Shown here piece after piece: positions 1 to 6,390 of a stretch of DNA of 11,825 nucleotides (positions are counted from its first letter, which is position 1; every line of letters starts with the position of its first letter). Below the pieces are notes generated by a model. That model was given only the letters and a program-made list of their open reading frames with translations, ran no database searches and was not told where the DNA came from. A program made the translations under genes and the position numbers. Source of the stretch: an uncultured Oscillospiraceae bacterium (lineage in GTDB: Bacteria > Bacillota > Clostridia > Oscillospirales > Ruminococcaceae); assembly GCA_934446565.1 (NCBI GenBank), contig CAKSEO010000065.1, forward strand, positions 1-11,825. The letters are read 5' to 3'.

Positions 1-20
1 TTCCATTGTCCTATAATTAC

Positions 21-48
21 ATTATATCACAAATTCCGTTAGATTCAA
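21..48 (-). promoter_or_regulatory. Minus-strand promoter pointing out of the left edge
   Basis: On the minus strand, TTGAAT (43-48) and TATAAT (21-26) are separated by 16 bp, and the -10 box is preceded by TGTGA, giving an extended -10 (TRTGnTATAAT) element. Transcription would start near position 14 and leave the window. The -35 box overlaps the stop end of the membrane protein gene at 45-503, so the next gene leftward probably has its own promoter. The gene itself is not visible. Confidence 0.5.
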
Positions 49-503
49 GTTTTTTCGGAGGATTTCCCATCATTGACGTGTGAAACAGCATGAATTATCA
101 GCAGGACTATTCCCAGAACTACAAAGAACGCGCCGGAATATATCAGAATGGCAGACGCTAAAATAAATTCTCCCATGCCGGCAAAAAATCCGGAGAAATA
201 GTTCATCTTGTCAAGTATGAGAACGGCTGCGAATGAGATCATGCCGATCAACGCTGACGGAAGCCCGGCACAGAGCCAGAATAGTGCCTTGCCTATCCGC
301 CAGCGCCGCTGATACAGCCTTTGCAGAAACACAGCGCCGGTTACATGACTGCCGATCACAAGCAGCAAAATCACTGGTGTCAGTACTTCTATATCTGATA
401 CGTCTAATGCGATAATGAGCAGCAGACTGCTGATTATCAGCCCGATTACGCAGGCAAGCATACCGCCGAGGATAAGCAGGATAACAGGCAGAGCCTTTTT
501 CAT
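45..503 (-). CDS. Small four-helix integral membrane protein of unknown function
   Basis: I do not recognise the family. The 152-residue product begins MKKALPVILL and is almost entirely hydrophobic. Probable membrane helices lie at about residues 5-33, 41-60, 73-97 and 112-140, with a basic loop (QRLYQRRWR, 61-69) between helices 2 and 3 and a short polar C-terminal tail (HVNDGKSSEKT). By the positive-inside rule the basic loop should be cytoplasmic. I chose the ATG at 501-503 because AAAGGA lies 7 bases upstream; a start seven codons earlier has no such site. It lies downstream of the GH13 gene on the same strand, but a terminator hairpin (541-584) separates them, so expression may depend on read-through or a weak promoter that I could not identify. 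No catalytic motif is visible. Confidence 0.7.
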   Translation of the reverse strand: MKKALPVILLILGGMLACVIGLIISSLLLIIALDVSDIEVLTPVILLLVIGSHVTGAVFLQRLYQRRWRIGKALFWLCAGLPSALIGMISFAAVLILDKMNYFSGFFAGMGEFILASAILIYSGAFFVVLGIVLLIIHAVSHVNDGKSSEKT

Positions 504-540
504 GTGACATTCCTTTCGCAACATCTAAAGCTTGTAGAAA

Positions 541-584
541 AATACCGCCGATGGGTCGCTTATTTGGGACTTCTCGGCGGTATT
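541..584 (-). terminator. Intrinsic terminator of the GH13 gene
   Basis: An 11-bp perfect inverted repeat (AATACCGCCGA at 541-551, TCGGCGGTATT at 574-584) encloses a 22-base loop. On the minus strand the stem is followed directly by TTTTT (536-542 read in reverse), as expected for an intrinsic terminator about 20 bases past the GH13 stop codon. The loop is longer than usual, which may allow some read-through into the membrane protein gene. Confidence 0.75.
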
Positions 585-604
585 GCATTAGTGATCCTGC
601 TGAT

Positions 605-1927
605 TTACAGCTTGAAAACTGCGCTGGTGAAGCCCGGGAGGGTCAGCCCGCCAAGCTCCATTGTTTCCCCGGTGAGGAGATCCTCCTTTGCTCCGGAGGT
701 ATTGAGGTTGAATGTAAACGGATTCGAATCCGCGTTGATAACGGTCAGCAGGGTTTCGCCGTCAGCGCTGCGGGAGAATGCGTACTGGCGGTTGGTGAGC
801 TGAACCTGCTTGTAGTCGCCCTGGGAAGCCGCCGGGTGGTTCTTCTGGATCTTGGCGAGCGCCTTTATGTGCGCGGTCAGGTCGTGGATACCCTCGGACT
901 TCATCTTTTCGAGGTCGAACTCCGGACGGAGCTGGTCGTCGCCGCCCTGATTCTTGTCGCCGAGTACTCCGAACTCGCTTCCGTAGTAGACTGCGGGAAT
1001 GCCCGGCATCATGAACATAAGTGTATAGATATCCGGCAGGTGCTCCTTGGTTTTGAGCATGGAGGCAATACGGTTCACGTCGTGGTTGTCAACGAAGGTG
1101 TAGAGGTGCTTTCCTCTGTAAAGGCACCAGTTTTCGCTGCCGAACTGACGGTTGATGGAGTGCGCTATCTCGAACATGTTCATGTCGTTGAAGCTGGAGA
1201 AAAGTCCCTTGTAGCACTCATAGTTGGTAACGCTGTCGAGCATTTCGGGGTTCATCCACTTGTTGTAGTCGCCGTGGAGCGTCTCGCCCAGCAGGAAGAA
1301 GTCCTCGGCAAGCCACTTGCAGTGACCGTGCAGCTCCTTGAGGAAGTTCAGGTCAAGACAGTACGCAACGTCAAGGCGCAGACCGTCTATTCCGAATTCG
1401 TTCTTCCAGCCGGTTATGCAGTCCTTGATGTACTGCTTTACCTCAGGATTGTAGAGGTTGAGCTTTACCAGTTCGTAGTGACCCTCCCAGCCCTCGTACC
1501 AGAAGCCGTCATTGTAGCCGTCGTTGCCCTCGCGGACGTGGAACCAGTCTTTCTTAGCGCTGCCGAGCTTGTTTTCGCGTACATCCTTGAACGCCCAGAA
1601 ATCGCGGCCGACATGGTTGAACACGCCGTCCAGAACTACTCTGATACCGTTCTCGTGGAGCGCGTCGCAGACCTTCTTGAAATCCTCGTTGGTGCCAAGG
1701 CGGCGGTCTATTTTAGTGTAGTCGGCGGTGTCATAACCGTGCGCGGAGGATTCGAACACCGGTCCGAAGTATACGGCGTTGCAGCCAAGCTCCTTTATAT
1801 GAGGTATGTCATCGATGACTTTAAGTATTTTGTGAGTCGGCTCTGATGCGAAGTCGTTCTGGCGCGGACAGCCAAAGTAGCCGATGGGATAGATGTGATA
1901 GAATACAGCATTTTCAAACCAGTTCAT
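605..1927 (-). CDS. GH13 alpha-amylase-family glycoside hydrolase, cytoplasmic
   Basis: This 440-residue enzyme should cleave or rearrange alpha-1,4-glucosidic bonds in maltodextrins. The family hallmarks are in order: an N-terminal VFYHIYPIGYFG strand, conserved region I DGVFNH (100-105), region II GLRLDVAY with nucleophile D186, region III LLGETL with acid/base E215, and region IV FVDNHD with transition-state stabiliser D283. GIPAVYYGSEFG (309-320) is also typical. A short C-terminal beta domain begins at about residue 375. There is no signal peptide or starch-binding module, so it most likely acts in the cytoplasm on imported oligosaccharides, as maltodextrin glucosidases and cyclomaltodextrinases do. 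The exact subfamily and product cannot be fixed from motifs. The start is supported by AAGGAG about 9 bases upstream. It has its own promoter and terminator, so it appears monocistronic. A 431-codon open frame on the opposite strand is a codon-bias shadow. Confidence 0.92.
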   Translation of the reverse strand: MNWFENAVFYHIYPIGYFGCPRQNDFASEPTHKILKVIDDIPHIKELGCNAVYFGPVFESSAHGYDTADYTKIDRRLGTNEDFKKVCDALHENGIRVVLDGVFNHVGRDFWAFKDVRENKLGSAKKDWFHVREGNDGYNDGFWYEGWEGHYELVKLNLYNPEVKQYIKDCITGWKNEFGIDGLRLDVAYCLDLNFLKELHGHCKWLAEDFFLLGETLHGDYNKWMNPEMLDSVTNYECYKGLFSSFNDMNMFEIAHSINRQFGSENWCLYRGKHLYTFVDNHDVNRIASMLKTKEHLPDIYTLMFMMPGIPAVYYGSEFGVLGDKNQGGDDQLRPEFDLEKMKSEGIHDLTAHIKALAKIQKNHPAASQGDYKQVQLTNRQYAFSRSADGETLLTVINADSNPFTFNLNTSGAKEDLLTGETMELGGLTLPGFTSAVFKL

Positions 1928-2046
1928 AATATATTCTCCTTAAATTAAATATGTAGAGATGTGTGCAATTCACAAGATGTTTTGCATATAAAAGATGTAA
2001 TAAACACCTGTTATATTGGCTAAAATCTCTAAAAGTGTGCAAATAC

Positions 2047-2075
2047 AGTATATCACATTTGTAACCGTCTGTCAA
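2047..2075 (-). promoter_or_regulatory. Promoter of the GH13 gene
   Basis: On the minus strand, a perfect -35 box TTGACA (2070-2075) and a -10 box TATACT (2047-2052) are separated by exactly 17 bp. The -10 box is preceded by TGTGA, giving an extended -10 element. Transcription should start near 2040, leaving a leader of about 110 bases. Copies of TGTGCAAAT sit over the start site (2036-2044) and just upstream of the -35 box (2082-2090), which are plausible positions for a regulator. Confidence 0.8.
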
Positions 2076-2145
2076 GTTTCTTGTGCAAATTCTACAATTT
2101 ATCGCAATATTAATTGCCTATGTATGAAAAACTTTTACAAAGCTA

Positions 2146-2174
2146 TTGCAATTAACGAAACAATTTGGTATAAT
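2146..2174 (+). promoter_or_regulatory. Promoter of the EAL phosphodiesterase gene
   Basis: TTGCAA (2146-2151) and a perfect TATAAT (2169-2174) are 17 bp apart, with TG one base before the -10 box. The start site is predicted near 2181, giving a leader of about 100 bases. The -35 box lies inside the 8-bp palindrome ATTGCAAT (2145-2152). Confidence 0.75.
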
Positions 2175-2227
2175 ACCTTTGGACTGATTTGAAACTTTGC
2201 CTTTTTTTGGCACTAAACCGGTAATAT

Positions 2228-2251
2228 TTTGACAATAATGTTATTGTAAAA
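2228..2251. promoter_or_regulatory. Dyad in the leader of the phosphodiesterase gene (candidate operator or hairpin)
   Basis: ACAATAA (2232-2238) and TTATTGT (2241-2247) form a perfect 7-bp inverted repeat around TG. After one mismatch the symmetry continues with TTT/AAA, for a 24-bp near-palindrome. It lies about 50-70 bases after the predicted start site and about 20 bases before the ribosome binding site. It has no GC-rich stem or U-run, so it is not a terminator. A DNA operator is more likely than an RNA hairpin, because the stem is pure A/T plus two G/C pairs. Confidence 0.4.
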
Positions 2252-2281
2252 CATTCACCACGGTACATGCGGAGGTACTTC

Positions 2282-5200
2282 ATGATAGAGAAGTGTTTGA
2301 AGAAAGCTGCGGCACTGGCGGCGGCGCTGTTGATGGCGCTTGTGTTCATTCCCGCCGGGGGATTCGGAGCTTTTTCGGCTAATGCAGCCTACGCTGACGG
2401 CAGCGGAAACACAGTTGTGGTCGGCGTTAATCCCGATTACGGAATTTCCAGCGTTGGCGGTAACTATACCGGTTTCGCCTACGAATTCCTCAGGGAGATA
2501 CAGAAGCGTTCTGACCTGACATTCAGCTATGTTGAAGGCACTGCTCCGGAGCTCGCAGCGAAGATGGCGAGCGGCGAGATAGACGTTATCCCCTGCGTAA
2601 GTTCAAAGGAACTCACTGCGTGGCAGAGCATGACTATCGCAGCAGACCCGGAGGGTTCGCTCCAGCTGGGGCTTACCAATCTGCCGCTTACTGTGAAGTA
2701 TACCGCGATTTATATACCGGCGGACAGCGATATGGCATTCCAGGATTATGACGCGCTGAAAAGCTGCAGAATAGGCTACTTAAAGGAGGATTACAGCAAA
2801 TACTTTATAAATGGCGCGTTCATCGGCGCAGATATCCGCAAGGCGGAATTCGTCGGATATGATTCCGAGTCGCAGATGAAAACCGATTTTGAATCCGGAA
2901 AGATAGACGCAGTCGCAAAGGACTGTTATCGCATATGGGGCGACGAGCTGGTAGCCTGTCAGGTGGCGACCGAGGACTGCTATTTCATGACTTCCGCTTC
3001 TGATGAAGCGCTGGTAAAGGCGCTTGACGGCGCTGTTACAAGCGTTTTCATGAGCGATATAGAATTCACGTCCGATATTTATCAGAAGTACGTCACAAGA
3101 TACGGTGCACAGAGATATGCGTTCAGCGAAGCCGAAAAGCATTACATTGAAAAGAATCCTGAGATAACCATTGCGTATAACCGTCAGGCTGCGGTCATAG
3201 ATAAAGTGGACATGGGCAGCGATTCCGTGAATGGTCCGACAGGTCGGTTCCTTAATGAATTAAGCTCCGCCGCAGGATTTAGTATCAAGATAGTCGGTTA
3301 TGATTCAATCGGCGAGTGCGTTGCCGCAGTCAACAGCGGCTCAGCACAGGCAATATGCGGCGGTGTGAACTCTAACAGCATGGCGAACTATCAGGGGCTT
3401 AAAGTGTCAAGACCGTTCTTCAAGGTGCCGATCGCGGCTGTTGGCAAGAAAGGTACTTCCGTCGGAACGCATTCCCGGATAGCTGTCCCGGCTGTAGGTG
3501 ATGACATCTCACAGTATATTTCTGAAATATATCCCGGATCCCAGATACTTCATTTTGACGGGGAGAAGAACTGCCTTGAGGCAGTCCAGAGCGGCGAGGC
3601 TGATGCGACGTTTGCGGGAGCGTATGAGCTTTTTTATTACCTTGGTCTGGGCTTCGACGACCTTGAGGTGATAGATGTCACTCCTGCGATACATGCGGAA
3701 TGCATGGCGTTCGACTCTGAGCTTCCGGAGCTTTACACGATTTTCGGAAAGATCGTCAGCGGCATGAATTCCAATGATTCCGGAGTATATTCCTACGCCG
3801 CGATATCGAACGGCGCGAATCGCTCGGCTGTAAACGAATTTGTGGAGAAATACCTTGTCTGGATCATCTGCGGAATACTGGTGATACTGGTGGCGGTGTT
3901 CATTGTTATCTGCATAACTTCGTTCCGTACACGCAGGGCGACTGATGTAGATAATCTTACCGGTGGACGCAGCAGAGTAAAGTATTTTGAAGATACAAAG
4001 AAGCTGCTCAAGCGTTCGGACCCTGAGCACTGGGCTATAGCGCTGTTCGATATTGATAAGTTCAAGTATGTCAACGACCGCCTCGGTTATGAGGAGGGAA
4101 ACCGCATGCTGGAACGTCTTTACAAGACCGTTTCCGACCATCTCGAACATGACGAGGTGTTCGCGCGCATGGCGGACGACAACTTCGTCATGACGATCCG
4201 CAACGCTACCGACATAGAACTCAACGGGCGGCTCAGCGAGATATTCTCTGAATTTGAGCGCCGTAACAGTCTGTTCGTCAAGTATCCCGTCGTGTTCAGC
4301 GCAGGTATTTGCCGTCTCAATCAGTGCGTCCATGAGAGCAAGCACGGTGAAGTGGACATCAACGCTGCGATAGACCGCTGCAAGATAGCCAAGAGCACCC
4401 TGAAAGGCACGCATTTTTCGTCCATCGCGTTCTACGACGGCTCGATAAGAGACCGCGCGCTCCGCGAGAAAGACTACGAAAGCATTATGCCCGGAGCGCT
4501 CCAGCGCCGTGAATTCCAGTGCTATCTCCAGCCGAAGTATGGCCTGCGTTCGCGCAACATTGAGGGCGCGGAAGCTCTTATCCGCTGGAACAGCCCGGAT
4601 TTCGGGTTCATTTCTCCCGGAGATTTCATTCCGATCGCCGAGAAGAACGGATTTGTTGTCGAACTGGATTTCTTCATTCTTGAGGAAGTCTGCCGCTGTA
4701 TGCGCCGCTGGATAGACGACGGGAAAAATCCGGTTGTCATTTCAGTCAACCAGTCGAGACTTCATCTCAATTACGACGACTACATCTGGCGTCTGCGCGA
4801 GATCGTGGATAAGTATGACATTCCGTATGAGTATATCGAGCTGGAGCTTACCGAGAGCGTATTCACCGAAAACGCCGAAAAGCTTCTGAAAATAATGCAC
4901 AAGCTCCACGAGATAGGATTCAAGCTGTCGCTTGACGATTTCGGTTCGGGTTATTCCTCGCTGAATATGCTCAAGGATATGCCGGTCGATGTCGTGAAGA
5001 TAGACAAGGAATTCTTCAGCGACACGATGAACACTCAAAAGGGCAGGGCGGTAATTTCCACCGTTGTGGACCTTGCAAACAACCTTGACATGGATGTGAT
5101 ATCCGAGGGCGTCGAGACCCGGGAGCAGGTGGAATTCCTGACCGAGATACACTGCGCGATGGTTCAGGGATACTACTTTGCGAAGCCCATGCCGATAGCG

Positions 5201-5401
5201 GACTTCGAGAAACTGTGGTACGCTGACCTTGAGGATATCCGCCAGAAGAAAGAACGCGCTGCGGCACAGCAGCAGGCGCGTCTTGACGCACAGCATTCCG
5301 GCGATGTAAAGGAACATACTGACACGGCGGGAAGCGCGGATAAGCCTGCTGACTCTGAAGGAGATACGTCAACCGCTGAACCGGCAGGAGCTACTGAATA
5401 A
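2282..5401 (+). CDS. Membrane sensor c-di-GMP phosphodiesterase: two solute-binding-like domains, degenerate GGDEF, EAL
   Basis: This 1039-residue protein should sense an extracellular ligand and hydrolyse cyclic di-GMP inside the cell. In order it has a signal peptide (1 to about 38, ending ANAAYA), two type-3 periplasmic-binding-protein-like domains (about 44-265 and 292-510), one membrane helix (524-549), a GGDEF-fold domain (from about 555) and an EAL domain (about 745-985). The diguanylate cyclase motif reads MADDN at 630-634 instead of GGDEF, so cyclase activity is unlikely. The EAL domain keeps the residues expected for catalysis and metal binding: E764 (EAL), N823, E855, D885 and D886 (DDFG), K906, E942 and Q962. 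A Lys/Gln/Ala-rich then acidic tail follows (989-1039). The start is the ATG at 2282, because GGAGG lies 6 bases upstream; an in-frame ATG at 2267 precedes that site. The ligand cannot be told; amino acids or other small solutes are typical for this binding fold. Confidence 0.9.
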   Translation: MIEKCLKKAAALAAALLMALVFIPAGGFGAFSANAAYADGSGNTVVVGVNPDYGISSVGGNYTGFAYEFLREIQKRSDLTFSYVEGTAPELAAKMASGEIDVIPCVSSKELTAWQSMTIAADPEGSLQLGLTNLPLTVKYTAIYIPADSDMAFQDYDALKSCRIGYLKEDYSKYFINGAFIGADIRKAEFVGYDSESQMKTDFESGKIDAVAKDCYRIWGDELVACQVATEDCYFMTSASDEALVKALDGAVTSVFMSDIEFTSDIYQKYVTRYGAQRYAFSEAEKHYIEKNPEITIAYNRQAAVIDKVDMGSDSVNGPTGRFLNELSSAAGFSIKIVGYDSIGECVAAVNSGSAQAICGGVNSNSMANYQGLKVSRPFFKVPIAAVGKKGTSVGTHSRIAVPAVGDDISQYISEIYPGSQILHFDGEKNCLEAVQSGEADATFAGAYELFYYLGLGFDDLEVIDVTPAIHAECMAFDSELPELYTIFGKIVSGMNSNDSGVYSYAAISNGANRSAVNEFVEKYLVWIICGILVILVAVFIVICITSFRTRRATDVDNLTGGRSRVKYFEDTKKLLKRSDPEHWAIALFDIDKFKYVNDRLGYEEGNRMLERLYKTVSDHLEHDEVFARMADDNFVMTIRNATDIELNGRLSEIFSEFERRNSLFVKYPVVFSAGICRLNQCVHESKHGEVDINAAIDRCKIAKSTLKGTHFSSIAFYDGSIRDRALREKDYESIMPGALQRREFQCYLQPKYGLRSRNIEGAEALIRWNSPDFGFISPGDFIPIAEKNGFVVELDFFILEEVCRCMRRWIDDGKNPVVISVNQSRLHLNYDDYIWRLREIVDKYDIPYEYIELELTESVFTENAEKLLKIMHKLHEIGFKLSLDDFGSGYSSLNMLKDMPVDVVKIDKEFFSDTMNTQKGRAVISTVVDLANNLDMDVISEGVETREQVEFLTEIHCAMVQGYYFAKPMPIADFEKLWYADLEDIRQKKERAAAQQQARLDAQHSGDVKEHTDTAGSADKPADSEGDTSTAEPAGATE

Positions 5402-5406
5402 CGATC

Positions 5407-5437
5407 AAAGCGGAGGTTATTTTTCCTCCGCTTTTTT
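5407..5437 (+). terminator. Intrinsic terminator after the phosphodiesterase gene
   Basis: AAAGCGGAGG (5407-5416) pairs perfectly with CCTCCGCTTT (5425-5434) across an 8-base loop, and further T residues follow to 5437. It starts 6 bases after the stop codon. The next gene's ribosome binding site begins 4 bases past the U-run, so this is either a full stop or an attenuator before the hydrolase gene. Confidence 0.9.
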
Positions 5438-5451
5438 CAAAGGAGAGCACA

Positions 5452-6192
5452 ATGAAAACAGAAATCAGGTACATAGGAACTGTTCCGGTAAAACTGTTCA
5501 CCGGAGAAAGCGCGGAGCGGACGGTGCTTGCGATCCACGGCTTCGGCGGCAGCAAGGACAGCCGCGCCATAGAGGGACTTGCGCAGCGGCTTTGCGGCAA
5601 GGGATTCCGTGTTGCTGCGCCTGACCTCCCCTGTCACGGAGAGCGCACCGAAAACGAACGCGAGCTGACTCCCGAGCACTGCCTTTCTGATATCCTCGCA
5701 GTGGAATGCTGGCTCCGGGGACTTGGCGGGGAGGTCTCCGCATTCGGGACGAGTTTTGGCGGGTGCCTGCTGCTAAGGCGAATGGAGCTTTACGGTGATC
5801 CGTTCCGGAAAGTAGTGCTGCGGGTTCCGGCGGTGAATATGGCGGATTCCCTGATGAGGTGTATGCGGCTGTTTCAGCCGGGGTTCACGCTGGAAACTGC
5901 GGAGAAGTGCGGGTTCCGCGTGAAGATGAGCCGGGAGCTGAACATTCCCTATGAGTTCTACGAAAGGCTGCTGGAACTGAACGAGGTGCGGCATTCCGAT
6001 ATCTGGGACAGTCCGGACGTGCTCGCAGTCTACGCGGGACGTGACGAACTGGTCGCCCGCGCTGATACCGAGGAATTCCTGCGGCTGAATCCGCGCATTC
6101 AGCGGCTGTGCGTTGAGGGCAGCGGTCACAGAATGGAACGTCCGGAGTTCCTTTCGGAGGCTCTCGACCGCGCTGCGCAGCACCTTTGTTGA
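5452..6192 (+). CDS. Alpha/beta hydrolase (serine esterase/lipase-like)
   Basis: This 246-residue cytoplasmic protein has the complete alpha/beta-hydrolase catalytic plan. HGFGG (29-33) would form the oxyanion hole, GTSFG (99-103) is the nucleophile elbow with S101, D198 in AGRDE is the acid, and H226 in GSGHRM is the base. The order and spacing match small serine hydrolases such as esterases, acyl-hydrolases and monoglyceride-lipase-like enzymes. There is no signal peptide. The substrate is unknown, and a peptidase role of the S9/S33 type cannot be excluded. The start has AGGAG 6 bases upstream. No promoter is visible in the 50 bases after the phosphodiesterase gene, so transcription probably comes through the terminator at 5407-5437 or from inside the upstream gene. 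Its codon choice is GC-leaning (GCG, CGG, CTG), unlike ppdK next door. Confidence 0.88.
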   Translation: MKTEIRYIGTVPVKLFTGESAERTVLAIHGFGGSKDSRAIEGLAQRLCGKGFRVAAPDLPCHGERTENERELTPEHCLSDILAVECWLRGLGGEVSAFGTSFGGCLLLRRMELYGDPFRKVVLRVPAVNMADSLMRCMRLFQPGFTLETAEKCGFRVKMSRELNIPYEFYERLLELNEVRHSDIWDSPDVLAVYAGRDELVARADTEEFLRLNPRIQRLCVEGSGHRMERPEFLSEALDRAAQHLC

Positions 6193-6241
6193 AAAAATCC
6201 TGTTAAAATGCGAAAAATTTCAGAAAATTTTAAAAAACATC

Positions 6242-6270
6242 TAGTAATTTTTCAGAATATCTGTTATAAT
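6242..6270 (+). promoter_or_regulatory. Extended -10 promoter of ppdK with upstream A-tracts
   Basis: A perfect TATAAT (6265-6270) is preceded by TG one base upstream. The sequence 17 bp upstream (TAGTAA, 6242-6247) is a poor -35 match. A- and T-tracts just upstream (about 6209-6239) resemble an UP element, which could compensate. The start site is predicted near 6277, leaving a leader of about 113 bases. Confidence 0.7.
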
Positions 6271-6278
6271 AAATGATG

Positions 6279-6355
6279 TGGCAGAGTGTATTCTTGCATT
6301 TGGAACTCTTTGCCAGAAAAAATCAAAAACGCTGTGCCTGCTCGTGCACGGGCAG
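6279..6355 (+). promoter_or_regulatory. Structured 5' leader of ppdK
   Basis: Two hairpins can form in the untranslated leader. The first pairs TGGCA/GAGT (6279-6287) with ACTC/TGCCA (6305-6315) with a two-base bulge, beginning almost at the predicted transcript 5' end. The second is an 18-base palindrome (6338-6355; arms CTGCTCGTG and CACGGGCAG, one G-U pair). Neither has a U-run, so they are not terminators, and they match no riboswitch class known to me. A 5'-end stem may simply stabilise an abundant mRNA. Confidence 0.4.
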
Positions 6356-6390
6356 TTCAGCGATCAAACAAATTCAGGAGGTATATACCA

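Larger units (their letters stand above)
1928..2281. other. Divergent intergenic region between the GH13 and phosphodiesterase genes
   Basis: This 354-bp AT-rich stretch has no credible gene. It holds two back-to-back promoters (minus 2047-2075, plus 2146-2174), a leader of about 110 bases for the GH13 gene and about 100 bases for the phosphodiesterase. It also has three copies of TGTGCAA(A)T (1962-1970, 2036-2044, 2082-2090) and a near-perfect dyad at 2228-2251. The two -35 boxes are about 70 bp apart, so regulators bound here could affect both genes. Confidence 0.7.

Noticed and set aside
551..1846. 431-codon open frame antisense to the GH13 gene
   Set aside because: It is codon-aligned with the GH13 gene and composed of repetitive Val/Leu/Glu-rich sequence typical of a reverse-complement shadow. 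The GH13 active-site motifs prove the other strand.
2229..2234. Perfect TTGACA as a second promoter for the phosphodiesterase
   Set aside because: No acceptable -10 box lies 16-18 bp downstream; the hexamer is part of the dyad at 2228-2251.
2267..2281. Upstream ATG for the phosphodiesterase
   Set aside because: It precedes the GGAGG ribosome binding site; the ATG at 2282 has correct spacing and starts a proper signal peptide.
3509..4414. 301-codon open frame antisense to the phosphodiesterase
   Set aside because: It lies wholly inside a well-supported multidomain gene and shows no recognisable motif.
6193..6241. Terminator after the alpha/beta hydrolase
   Set aside because: Only A/T-rich weak symmetry (AAATTT-like) is present, with no GC-containing stem; the A-tracts are better explained as upstream promoter sequence for ppdK.
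6286..6390. 35-residue N-terminal extension of ppdK
   Set aside because: There is no ribosome binding site, it lies at the predicted transcript start and overlaps leader hairpins; MANKW matches the family start.
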